Source of the DNA: Aselliscus stoliczkanus
Taxonomy: Eukaryota; Chordata; Mammalia; Chiroptera; Hipposideridae
Assembly: GCA_033961575.1 (NCBI GenBank)
Contig: CM066735.1
Span: forward strand, 34,987,501-35,051,500
Length of the DNA: 64,000 nucleotides
Reading direction: 5' to 3'
A model generated the notes under the pieces. It was given only the letters and a program-made list of their open reading frames with translations. It was not told the origin of the DNA and did no database searches. The position numbers were made by a program, and so were the translations under genes. Position 1 is the first letter of the stretch; each line of letters starts with the position of its first letter. Positions 11,481-22,179 of this stretch are shown here, one piece after another.

Positions 11481-13200
11481 AAATAACCTCTGTCAGCCTC
11501 ATTTTGTCCACTTCCAAATGTGAATAATAACAGCAGATAGTTGATGTTGCATGATCTTTACAATATTGCTTTTTCATAATATTGTCATAAAGATTCAAAA
11601 TCAATATTTGTGTTTTATGTATATGAGTGTCTTTTTCAGGTTCTCAATTTTGAAACACTAGGAAAAGTCAAAGATTGATCGGTGTTGTACTGAATTTTGA
11701 ATTTGTATCTAGTCCTATTTTGGAAAGTTCTAAAATATAATGTTATTTTTGTTTTTTGATGTGGTAAATTGCTTAAGATGGGCAATTTTATTTGAAATCA
11801 ATAGTACTTTGTTCTTAATTCATCTTTGCACATTTGGTATTAAAAATAGATTTTTTATTTGTCAATTCATTCTTTAGTGATTTATCAAACTAATGTATTC
11901 ACCCATTTAAAAAAATCTTTATGAATTATCAGGGAAAATGGAGTTAGATATTAAGATAATTTTCAGCTTGGTATTGATTCTTCTCTATTTCAACTAAGAT
12001 ATATTCAACAATTTATATGAAATTGTTAAAAATGAGTACATGATATGCATTGAGGTATACTTGCACAATGCTCAGTGGTTTGAATATCTCTGCAGTCCAG
12101 AATCAAGTGTAATCAAGAGCTAAACTCACACTTTTAGTTCCAGGTTCCATAATTGAAAAGCCATCTGGAGAGCCCGCAGTATTGAACAATGACTCTTGGT
12201 CCATGTAGATAGGTGCAGAGCACAGAGGCATATTGACTCGCTTGTGTTGTAAAGGAAAAATCTAGTGAGAAGTGAAATCATGTTTATTTCATTTTCTAAA
12301 TTAAAAAAAAATCATTTGATTGTATACAAGGTTCAGAACACTCTGCTACATGCTATTTAAAAAAAAAAAAGTATTGAGAGGTAAATTGAATTTAGGCCTG
12401 GTGTCTACCTTTGAGAATTTTCCTTGAGATAGATAGCATTTGTGCAGACACCAAAAATAAAATATTTAAAAGATGAGGACATGTAGGCAGTCAGGCAATC
12501 CTGGAAATAATTTCAAAGATGTTTCCTCTGGCCCAAAATGTGCACCAGAGTTTAGTGATTTGTCACTATCGATGCAGTAAGCTATTAGTCAAAGTGAATT
12601 GACTGAAGCGTGGATCAACAGAAAGACCACAATTTCCAGATGGGGAAATGCACATCCAAGCATTATCCTTTCTTCCTTTTTTTCGTTTTTTTTTTTCAGT
12701 ATTGGATAGTTATGACATGTTTCCAAAGCCTTATTTCTATGTTTCTCTCAGTCTCTACAAACCCTGAAATGTATTTTCTATTTTGCATGTCGATTGACTT
12801 TCTAGATTTATGAAGTCAGGGGATTTTTTGCCAATGTGTCTTTCATTTATAAAACAATTGTTTGTTACTGCTTCCTATTTGTGAGATTCTGAGCCAGAAA
12901 GTTAAATAAGATACAGCCTTCATCCTATCAGACTCAGTCTTATTATTTTTACCAAATAGTAGAGAAAAGAGGCAACAAAATTGAAGAGAAGGAAGTCAGG
13001 GAAGTCTTTATAGAGAAGTGTCCTTTTAGGTTTGTTCAATAAAGAAGCAAGTTTCCTTAGGAAAAATATAAAGAAAAATATTTTTGAAAAGTGTCCAAGC
13101 TCAAAACTCATTTTCTATGAGGTACCTGCAAAATTGCAAGTAAATTCATATCTTTGGAGCACAGGATTTTTGAGGAGAGGCAGGAAATAAAGGCTGAAAT
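11481..13200. other. Unassigned AT-rich sequence
   Basis: I found no gene or clear repeat. Several A- or T-runs occur (12302-12311, 12360-12370, 12684-12697). Short frames on both strands have no motif. Confidence 0.4.
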
Positions 13201-13207
13201 CAGTTCA

Positions 13208-13690
13208 GATCATGTGTTAGTTTGTTATTGCTGCTATAAAATATTATCACAAACTTAATGAGACAACACAGATTTATGATCTTAGAATTCTGTAGTTCAG
13301 AAGTCTGACACAGAGGCTACCTTCAAGGTTTCAGTAGGGCTGCTTTCTTTTGTGGAGGCCCTATGGATAAATCCATTCCCTTACTCATTTGAATTGTTAG
13401 CAGGTGTCAGTTTCTTGCAATTTTAGGACTGTGAGTCCCTATTTCCAAGATGGCTGTCAGATCTAAAGGTTGCCCCCATTTCTTGGCTCTGGTGCTAAAC
13501 CAGCAATAGTGAGCCAAATCCCTGTTGTAATCAGAATCTCTTCTGCCTTTTCTTTCATTGTTGTACATCTCTGATGGACTTTTCTGCCTCTTCATTCACT
13601 TTTTCAGGTCCATTCGATTTCATTCATATTCACAGGTTTTAGTGATTAGGGCTTGGGCATGTTTGGGTGGGTCTATTATTCTGCCTATCA
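13208..13690 (-). repeat. ERV-L/MaLR-type LTR relic
   Basis: The plus strand shows TTAGTTTGTTATTGCTGCTA, then ATATTATCACAAACTTAATG, GATTTATGATCTTAGAATTC and AGTTCAGAAGTCTGA. This is the inverted form of the conserved 3' end of MLT/MST-like LTRs. It continues to a GTGGGTCTATTATTCTGCCT end. Diverged; subfamily uncertain. Frames of 62-78 codons inside are chance. Confidence 0.6.
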
Positions 13691-13899
13691 TGGAGGTATC
13701 ACATGTGGCTAATGTGTTTAAAGAAAATAAACAGGAATATCTTTTACTTCATTTCAGATACTTTAGTGTACATCTGTTTATTCCAGTTTCCTAATTCTTG
13801 CCCAATTCTAGCATGTTTTTCTAAAAATTTCTCCATTTGTTTATGTCGTAAAACTAATTAGCATATAGGCATGCATACTAAATATAATTATTATTTTAA

Positions 13900-14620
13900 A
13901 CCTCTATTGTGTTAGTATATATTTAACACTCTCAATCATAGATTTTTGCCTTCTTTCTTCTTGGTCACCATCACTAGAAGTTTGCCCTTTTCATTGATCT
14001 TTTCTAAAAACCTACAGGTTTGGGTTCTATAAGACTTATTTATATATTCTTTGTTTTATATACTGCTTATATTTATTGATTTAGTCCTTTTCAGTTTTGC
14101 CCATTGTTTTTTTTTCAACTTCTTGAAATAGTTGCTACCTCATTAGCATTATTTGTCTAAATTATTTTCTCATAAGTGTGCCTAAACTATGAAATTCTCT
14201 CTATGTACCTTCTTCTGTACCTCTCAAATTTTGGCATCTAATGTTTCACAGACATTTAGTTCTAAGTGGTTTTAATTTCCCTTATAATTTCCTCTTTTAC
14301 CCAAAGAATTAGTAAGTTGTATTTTATTGAGTATGCAAACATTGGATATCTTTTGCCATATTTAGAAGAAAATATTAATTTCTATTTTATTGCATTGTTA
14401 GTGAAGAGCACATTTTGTATGCTCTTGATTTTTTCTGGAAAAATAAGACTTCTTTTGCAGATTATTTCATGGTAAACATTTAAAAATGTTTCATTCATGG
14501 TTAATGTAAATATGCATTTTTTGTTTAAGTGTATGCAAATATGGCTATTAATTCAAGCTTTATACTTGGATTATTCAAATTTTATGTATTTGGGTTTTTT
14601 ATTCTCTCCTTTACATATCA
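13900..14620 (-). repeat. L1 fragment, inverted
   Basis: The T-rich text, including TTTTCATTGATCTTTTCTAA, TATTTATTGATTTAGTCCTT, CTCTCAAATTTTGGCATCTA and AATTTCCTCTTTTACCCAAA, reads as the reverse complement of an L1 coding/central region. A second minus-strand L1 piece at 60.7-61.9 kb covers similar text. All frames are broken. Confidence 0.55.
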
Positions 14621-14624
14621 ACTT

Positions 14625-15025
14625 CTAAGAAAAGTTACAAGTACCATTTAATATTTTATTATTACTTTCACATTTGGGGGTTATATTATTTATTATCCAT
14701 GGATTTAGAGGTGAAATCTATCAAATTTGTAATGAATAGAAATCCATTATATATAAAAGGAGTTTAATTATAGGGGGAAAAAAGCTGTTCACTAATTTTA
14801 TTAACTAGTTAAGTATGATAAAAGAAAAAAAAAAAAATGACCATTTCATTTATGAATATTAGGAGCACATGGTATCTTATCTCATTTTGTGAAAGGTATA
14901 TCACGGACAGCAACAGCACATGTTATATTTAATATAGAGATTTGGGCACATTACTTTTAATAATTTAATTTAATACATTATCAGTGACACTATCTCTACT
15001 GTTTAACATCACTGGATGGTATAGG
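14625..15025. other. Unassigned sequence
   Basis: Nothing recognised. An A-run occurs at 14825-14837. Confidence 0.4.
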
Positions 15026-15029
15026 TAAA

Positions 15030-15983
15030 GCTAGGAGAAAATGTATAAGAAATATGAGGATTGGAAGAGGAAATGTTTCTTAATGTGATATAATTACCTA
15101 AACAGAGAATTCATGAGAATCAAAAGATGAAAACATTTATTAAGGTGGCTGGATAAAAGATCAGCTAATGGACATCAATATCCCTTTTCTATAGCAGCAG
15201 CAATCAATTAAGGCACATTACATTTAAAAAAATATATTACTCATAATAACAACCAAAATATTACATACCTAGGGAACAATATAAAGAGCTGACATTTTAT
15301 AATATAAATTATAGCTGAAATAAAGTAATAAAATACATAATCAAATTAACAAAAGTAGATTTAAATAAATGGGAAAAAGGGATGAATAGGTACGCTTATA
15401 CATTTAACATGTCAGTTTCCTCCAAAATAAGATATATTATGAATGCAATCAAAGTAAGATTTCTGTCTGTGCGCTCTGAAACATTTGACCATGTTATTCT
15501 AAAGTAGATATGAAAGCAGTCTCTTGCAGAAATGGCTAAGTCAACTTTGATAAAAAAAAAGGAGAGCACTCCCACTGAAAAATACTTCTATGTTTTAAGA
15601 AATCATAGTACTAAACTAGTACAAAAACTAGGCATTTAACTAAGGGAAAAAATAGAGGTCACAAAAACATATGTATGTATATATATATTTATTTGTGTGT
15701 ATTTCATATATGTATATGAAAATCAGCAACAGTTTATCACAAATGGGGAAAGGGTGGGTTTCTTTAGTAGGTAGTTTTGAGAAAACTATCAACCTACTCT
15801 ATGGAAACAGCACAGATGTATCACTACTTTATTCCAAATAGTGTTGCACTCAAAATGGTTTAATGTTTAAAATGTACAAGAAAAGAAAAAGTATAAAGAT
15901 AATAGAAGACCACTGGGAAGAACTTTTCATTTGTTATCAAGGGTGAGAAAAGCTTTATTTACTATTTTATCTATTTATTTATT
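15030..15983 (+). repeat. Old L1 ORF2 fragment, first part
   Basis: Plus-strand phrases such as GGATAAAAGATCAGCTAATG, TCTATAGCAGCAGCAATCAA, ACATACCTAGGGAACAATAT and AAATAAATGGGAAAAAGGGA match the order of reverse-transcriptase-downstream ORF2 text of mammalian L1. There are many stops and indels, so it is inactive. It continues after the composite SINE that splits it. Confidence 0.6.
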
Positions 15984-16431
15984 TTTAAAGATTTTTTTGG
16001 GGAATTGGGGGAGGGAACAGCATTGGGTAATCAGGGAAGGGTAACAGACAAGTTGCTGTCCTTTTGTTCTTCAGTCTAGTTGTAGATGACATCACTTCAC
16101 TGGCCCATGTTGGTATTGTGATCATTGTGTTTTTCCAGGCTGAGGCAGATCAGTTGCTGGCCATTGGACCACTGCTCAGGGCAGCTCAGGGCAGCTCATG
16201 ATAGCTGCCAGCCACTCATGGTAGCTTACAGCAGCCCACTACAGCCTCATTGCAGCCAACACCATTGACGGCAACTCATGGCAGCCCAGCTCCAGGTCGA
16301 GCTGTTGTTCACCATCTTAACTGTAGAGGGTGCAGCATCACTGGCCCATGTGGGATCTGAACCCGTGGCCCTGCTGCTCAGAGCTCGTGCTCCCAAGCTG
16401 GCTCTTAACCAATGAGCCACTCAGCCAACCC
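15984..16431 (-). mobile_element. Composite SINE, Ves-like head
   Basis: A 448 bp SINE sits on the minus strand. Read in its own orientation, it starts with a tRNA-like head (GGTTGGCTGAGTGGCTCATT, B box GGGTTCAGATCCCA) whose head text differs from the RHIN unit. A body of about 300 bp follows, ending CCCCAA...AAATCTTTAAAAA. The body is clearly homologous to that of the element at 48089-48517: shared words include ACAGCAACTTGTCTGTTACC-like text, ACTAGACTGAAGAACA and CAGCTCGACCTGGAGCTGGGC-like text. It splits an old L1 ORF2. I found no convincing TSD. Confidence 0.75.
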
Positions 16432-17120
16432 AAAACTTTCAATTTTAAATGAGATCTAAAAAGCACACATATGATAATGAAAAAGCAGATTTGACAACAG
16501 AGAAAAAATTATTTAAAATTTATTTTATGCAATTTCCATAATCAAATTTACAAATAGATAAATAACCAGTGAAAGCTTTTTCTAAATATCATCCAAATAT
16601 CTAAAAGTGAAAAATAAAAATAGTGATATAAATAACAAAGTGCTCAACTTACAGGATGGTAAAAAGAAAAAGAAAAAAAAATTCTTTCAATGGTAAAATT
16701 GACAAAGAATTGAACAGGAAGTTTATAAAAGTTGTATCCCAATGGCTGTGCTAACCTCTTCAGTAATCAGAAAAAAAATGCAAATTAAGACATCTGAATG
16801 AAAAAGTTTAAAAATGTGGATATATAATCTGCTGCTGACAAGGCTGTGGGGAAAGGGAATCCTTGACAATATTTAGGGCAACTAAGCATGTCTGCATTTT
16901 AAGTTTCAGTGATCCTACTCCTCAGTAATGTTGTCCCAAAGGAAAAAAAAAAAATTGTCAAAGGACCCAGAAGACATGTAACAAGGTGTATATGGGAACT
17001 TCGTCTGCCATGGCAGTTATATAGATATGGAATGGAGAATGTTAAGGAAAGCTAGAAACAGTAAGATGCAAGGGACTAAAATTCATACCGGTCCATGGAT
17101 CTCAAAAATCTGAAGATGAC
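16432..17120 (+). repeat. Old L1 ORF2 fragment, second part
   Basis: The old L1 continues: TGATAATGAAAAAGCAGATT, ATGCAAATTAAGACATCTGA, CTGCTGCTGACAAGGCTGTG and TCAGTGATCCTACTCCTCAG match the final third of ORF2. Degraded; no frame survives. Confidence 0.55.
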
Positions 17121-17146
17121 TGACAAAAATAATAAATAAGTCTTAA

Positions 17147-17204
17147 AGCTTAGTACCATTTGTGTAAATTAAAATAGCTTAGTACCATTTGTGTAAATTA
17201 AAAT
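17147..17204 (+). repeat. Perfect 29 bp tandem duplication
   Basis: Two adjacent identical 29 bp copies, 17147-17175 and 17176-17204, begin AGCTTAGTACCATTTGTG and end TAAATTAAAAT. No mismatch. Confidence 0.95.
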
Positions 17205-17263
17205 ATTCAGAAAGCAAAAGTATGTATTTTAATAATAACATTGGCATATTAAGAACATACATT

Positions 17264-17382
17264 GGGGCCAGCCGAGTGGCGTGGTGGTTAAGTGCTGGCT
17301 TGGGAAGCCAGCGGCCCTGGTTCGGTCCCACATATGAGGGTCAGTGACACTGCCCTCAAAAACAAACAAACAAACAAACAAA
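17264..17382 (+). mobile_element. RHIN-type SINE with (CAAA)n tail
   Basis: Starts GGGGCCAGCCGAGTGGCG, with the A box, the GCTGGCTTGGGAAGCCAGC stem and B box GGTTCGGTCCC (one base shorter than siblings). Ends CACTGCCCTC followed by a (CAAA)n tail at 17358-17382. Flanks AAGAACATACATT and AAACATAACATT are only an approximate TSD. Confidence 0.85.
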
Positions 17383-18220
17383 CATAACATTAGATATTCT
17401 AGATTGATGACTATTTGAAGGGGAAAATAAGACAGGACATATTTATGTCAGAAAATTTGATAATAGTAGTGTAAACACTTAAATATTTCTTTTTTTTTTT
17501 TTCTAATGCAAAATGAGTCCACAATTATGGAGAGGCATGTTAGTGTAGCTCCAATACTATCAGTCCATCAAGTACTACCTATGTGAAGCATATAACTGTG
17601 TTCATCATGGTTGTAATATATCTGTTTTACCTCCAAGTTTGGCACATGCATCCCAATTGCAAATAAGAGTAGGACCTGGAGGCCAAACACAAGAAAGGAA
17701 TGCTGATTAAGCCTGTCTCTTTTAAATTGCTTTCTAGAAGTCCCACTCAGAAACTTTCAGCTGATCTTGTTGGCCAAACTTATGTCACATGGCTACTTCG
17801 AGATGCTGGGGCACTTGGGACATCAAATATTTAAATTTTGACCCAATAAAATAGAGGAAAACTATAGAAAACATCACTGTAAATGTGTGCCCAATACAGA
17901 GCTTATGTATGCATGCTATATCCACCTAACAGGCTGAGCATTTCCAATAGGGAACAAAAGGAAATACAATAGATCTTGGTGCCTAAGGCACACAATGGAT
18001 TTCGTGATATAATGATAAAGGTTTCAGTATAAAAGGTAACAAAATTCACTGGCAATTCCTGAAAATAAGAAATAATTACTGAAATAATGAAAGTGCTATT
18101 TTTGAAAGATCTATATGAGTTGTCAGGTATGTTGTAAAAGAGGTTAATGAGAAACAGAAAGTGGAGTAGGGAAGTGCTTTATTGTACAGTAAATGTTTTG
18201 GAATTCATCCCCCTTGGTTT
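17383..18220. other. Unassigned sequence
   Basis: No gene recognised. The stretch around 17640-17830 is less AT-rich and could be an old repeat, but I could not name it. Confidence 0.35.
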
Positions 18221-18224
18221 TTGG

Positions 18225-18390
18225 TTTCTGGCCCCACTAACTAGTTTCATGAACTTGATGCTCATTAAATCTTTCTGAGTCTCATTTTCTTCTAGAAATT
18301 ACGGATACTGATACTAATTGCTACAATAAATAAGTGAAATAATATTGGTAATTTACCGAATAGTGTAGCACTTTTAGTATAGACAAAAAT
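18225..18390 (+). repeat. MIR-type SINE fragment
   Basis: ACTAACTAGTTTCATGAACT, then TTAAATCTTTCTGAGTCTCA, TTTTCTTCTAGAAATTACGG and a terminal TAGTGTAGCACTTTTAGTAT follow the MIR order in plus orientation. Confidence 0.55.
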
Positions 18391-18645
18391 GTCCTCATCA
18401 TGACAAATAATATCTATTTGACAACTTTCAGAAATATCATACTTACTGTTAAAATACTGGAACTTTTCTCATTGCAGGTGAAAACAAGATAACAATGTAC
18501 TGTGCAGTGTATTTCACATATCAAAATGTTGCTCTTAGCCAATGAAATGGGCAAAGTAGTACAGGTAATTAGATTATGATTTCAAGCTAATTCTTATATC
18601 AAGGGACTAATAAAAGCTGATCTTCTCCAAAATCCCAGTGGGAGC

Positions 18646-18726
18646 TTAGAGAAGACAAATGGAATTCTAGCCTCGTCACAATTCACAGTAAGCTCAGTTA
18701 GTCCTCCAACTCACCCTCCAATTATT
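18646..18726 (+). repeat. 81 bp local duplicate, copy 1
   Basis: This block aligns without gaps to 19569-19649. Both begin TTAGAGAAGACA, share GGAATTCTAGCCT, and end CACCCTCCAATTATT. By eye I count about 14 mismatches in 81 positions. Confidence 0.8.
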
Positions 18727-19110
18727 CTTCCACTTGCTAAATAAGTCAGTCTGTGTCGCAGGAACACTCTGCCTCCTTGCAAGTGCTTTCTGTACATAAT
18801 CCCTACATGACATAGCCTACTTTGATTCTTTTCTAAAAGTTGTACATTACAAAATACCAGCACTCCCGAAGTTTCCTCCAAGTTCTGTCAAGAGTTGATT
18901 GCGTGTGCTTTGCTGGACACAGTTGGTGGTTGGGTAGACAAGAGTACCCTCGAGGTTTTCTGCTTGTGGATATTGTTTATCTCTGGTTAGTGGTGAACAT
19001 GAATTCTCCACCCAGCCCCCAGCTTTCCCTCTTACCGAAACTATAGTGCCATCTCCCTACCCACCCAAACAAACAACCTTGGCAAAGAGGTATCTGTAAG
19101 ACAAATATCA

Positions 19111-19114
<4 letters not shown>

Positions 19115-19150
<36 letters not shown>
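19115..19150 (+). repeat. (TG)n microsatellite
   Basis: Uninterrupted TG dinucleotide repeat of about 18 units. Confidence 0.97.
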
Positions 19151-19154
<4 letters not shown>

Positions 19155-19568
19155 GAATATAATCAGAGATCTACAAAATGATAAAGATTTTAGTAAAATG
19201 TATATTTAGAAGATGAAGGTAGGTCTTTGTGAATTCATTATCATCTACATAATGATATTTTGGTAATTGTGGCATGATCTTAAGGATCATGAAATGTGTA
19301 CTTCATTTATTTAATTTTCCATATTTGATTCATTTGCTCAATCAAACCAAAGTTGTCAATTTATAATGTTTGACTAATAAATAACAAAACTCTACTTATT
19401 ACTATAGAAATATTATGTATTCAAATTTTAACAAAGCGTCAATAATTTCAACTATCGTGAATAATTCAATATATTTTAACTAAGTCTGCTAATAAATAGT
19501 GTAAGGATTTTGAATGTTAGCTTTTGTAACAAATCTCATAATTAAAGAGCGTTGTTCCCCAATTTCCT

Positions 19569-19649
19569 TTAGAGAAGACAGGGGGAATTCTAGCCTAGTC
19601 ACAATTTACAATGAACCCATTTAGTTCTTAAACCCACCCTCCAATTATT
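19569..19649 (+). repeat. 81 bp local duplicate, copy 2
   Basis: Second copy of the block at 18646-18726, 923 bp downstream in the same orientation. Similarity stops sharply at both sides. Confidence 0.8.
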
Positions 19650-19789
19650 TATATATGTATCAGGAGCCTCAGGTAGCATACTGATATATTTATTAATTAA
19701 AAAAAAGATAACGTAATGTTTTTCACCTAATTCTATAAAAATGTAAAGAAAAATCAGATTTCTAACACTTATTAACTTCTGTCTGTAGT

Positions 19790-19985
19790 TGTTAATATAC
19801 ATATCTCATATAATCCCTACAATAACCCCTGGAGGTAGGGGCTATTATTCTTCCTACTTTACAGAAGAGGAAATGGAGGCTGAGAGGATAAAGGACTTGT
19901 CTGAGCTAGTGAAACTGGCTGGTAGTGGGGACAGTTGGGCAGCAGATTTCTATCTCTAATGCTTGCTTACTTAAAAACCAGGTCC
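19790..19985 (-). repeat. MIR-type SINE, inverted
   Basis: The text CTCATATAATCCCTACAATA, GAGGTAGGGGCTATTATTCT, TACTTTACAGAAGAGGAAAT, GGAGGCTGAGAGGATAAAGG and GTCTGAGCTAGTGAAACTGG is a clear inverted MIR, one of the best preserved here. Confidence 0.8.
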
Positions 19986-19989
19986 TATT

Positions 19990-20940
19990 GCCTTCTCTGA
20001 GAAATTTCCTCTGTGCTTTGTTTAAATTGTGGTTATGTCTTGGCCAAATGGAGAACTTGGATATGAGGCTAATGGTATTCCTGTCAGTGACTGAAACTTG
20101 TGTTTAATTCTGTAGCTTACTGAATATCATGAGTGTAAGGGCAGAGTTATGTGAAAGGAATAAAACAATTGTTCACTTAGGGCACAAATAGATTGCCTTC
20201 CTCCTGGGCCCTATGTCAACCTGTGAAAGGATTTTCCTTCATGAGTTTAAAAGTATCTGGCCTCTTACATGTGATTTATAAAAATAGGCTGAATGAATTC
20301 TGAAAAACAAGTGATTTGAAGGCATTTTATTTGCTTCTATGGGAACACAACAAAGGAGCCAGAAGCAAGCAAAATAAGTACATCCCGTTGCTTGCTTACA
20401 TGTCACAGACGCCCCTGAGGTGCCTTATAATATTGTACTACGAATAATTCTGTCTCAACAACCAAAGCTTAATAAGAACTAATAATTCTCTATTTCACAC
20501 TGAGAATTGAAAGAATGTTCTTGAGTATAAAATTCTAAAAAACATGGTTTCTAATATTGAACACCAGTGAATAATATTAAAGCCGAGTAATAAATTAATG
20601 TATTTCTTTTTCTATGTTGGATCGCCTTCTTAAAAATGGTTGTTCTCTGCTAATCTTTTAAACCAACAGTATTTTAATCAGGTAAAATTATGCCTTTGTA
20701 TGCTCTCATTACTGACTTTATGTTTCTCATACTTCACAATGTAAGTAACATCAAATATTTTAAAAATAGTTGAGATAAAAATAATATTCAATATTTTTCT
20801 ATGTTTCTTTAATAATGTAGGTAAAGGTAACTTTTTAAAATGGTATCTTATTTACACATAACCTAAATAAAATTGCTAAAATTAAACATAATTTGACACT
20901 TTCAGTAAATACCAAGATTAAAATAGCTTCTGAAATAATA
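19990..20940. other. Unassigned AT-rich sequence
   Basis: No gene or repeat recognised. Confidence 0.4.
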
Positions 20941-20944
20941 AGTA

Positions 20945-21075
20945 TGTAAATAACATATAATGCAATATATAGATTATAAAACTGTACACTTGAAACCTAT
21001 ATAGTTTTGTTGACCATTGTTCTTCCTGTAGATTTTAAGAAAAACTTACATTTTTCTATTAAAATAAAAATTTGT
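20945..21075 (+). repeat. L1 3'-end fragment
   Basis: AAAACTGTACACTTGAAACC followed by a GTTGACCATTGTTCTTCC-type passage is a diverged copy of the L1 3' terminus that is better preserved at 60640-60710 (GAATTGTACACTTGAAACAT, ACTAACCATTGTCATCCC). Confidence 0.55.
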
Positions 21076-21219
21076 GTATAATAAAAAAAATGTGCAAAGT
21101 CAACTCTTCATTATCAATGTAGTATTGCCTCTAATCTACATTATAGTATCAACTCAATATATAAACTAAACATATTTAGTATTATGTTCATTTATACTTT
21201 TTCAGATGAGATGGCCACA

Positions 21220-22130
21220 TCAATATATTTTGGAAAATCCCCAACAGGAGTGGATCTTAGTGTCCAAAATACTTCAGGTGCTCAACTTTCCAATCAAAAT
21301 TCCATGACATATGTCTAAATTCCATGCAGTAATGCATCTTCTCCACTTCCGTTCAAGCCACACTGATTTGGGCTGAGATGCACCAGCTGGTCCTTCTGGC
21401 TGCTGCCAACATATTCTGCAGAGCCATGGGCAAGCATCATCATTTTTATTCACCAACAACTCAGTCAACAACTCATAAGTAAGATCTTCATAAGACCCTA
21501 GAAGTGAAATGAGAGAAGGATAGTGGTGAGGTAGGAAGAAGCACATGAGGGATGTGTTCTTTGAGGACCTGAGTGAAGAAAATCCTTATCTCTACCATGC
21601 CTATCTTATGATAAAGTACATCACTGTGCATCCCGAGCCATATTTTGTTATATTCTCAATGTGGTGAAACTTGGTAAGGTCTTGTGGATAGATGGAGATA
21701 GATGTCTATTTAGGCTGAATTATGGAATGCATAGAGAGAACCCATATATCCCTGAGGCAGGGTAGGGAGTGTGCATCACTGTTCTTTCCAGGAGAAAGAA
21801 AGGTGTTTCTTATGTTTGCTGCTTATTGATTTCTGATAGATAGCTTTACACCAGGTGCTAAGATCATCTGACAGAGCTTGTAATATGAAACTCACTTTAG
21901 TAAGTTTATAATCATCCACTTTTAATTTTAAGACCCACCCATCTTTTTCAGTGTCCAAATAGGTAGGTTAAATAGTGATCTTATTGGCATAGTTTTAAAT
22001 CTTTGATGTTGTTCTAGCACCAGGATTATCCCAGAATATGCAACTGCCTTTGCTTACTCTTTTGAGATGGAAGAAGATTTCTGAACACATCTTCTTGGTC
22101 ATTTAAATCAAAAAAGTCTTTTATGCCCAA
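21220..22130 (-). pseudogene. Coding-like relic, unidentified (possible processed pseudogene)
   Basis: The minus strand carries several stretches that read more like protein than the surrounding DNA. At 21776-21958 a 60-residue frame includes GWVLKLKVDDYKLTKV and LSTWCKAIYQKSISSKHKKH. Upstream on the same strand, near 22100, another frame reads IKDFFDLNDQEDVF. Downstream, 21274-21546 reads LLGSYEDLTYELLTELLV. These share one orientation but sit in different frames with stops between, as expected for a decayed retrocopy or an old element ORF. I do not recognise the parent protein, and none of it is likely to be expressed. An internal repeat ORF is an equal possibility. Confidence 0.3.
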
Positions 22131-22179
22131 GGCCATGGAAACAACAGATTTTACATTTGCTCCAGATATCTATTCCAAG

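Noticed and set aside
17280..17325. Possible tRNA gene
   Set aside because: The A box, B box and stem belong to the tRNA-derived SINE. There is no cloverleaf acceptor stem, and the unit recurs with poly(A) tails and TSDs.
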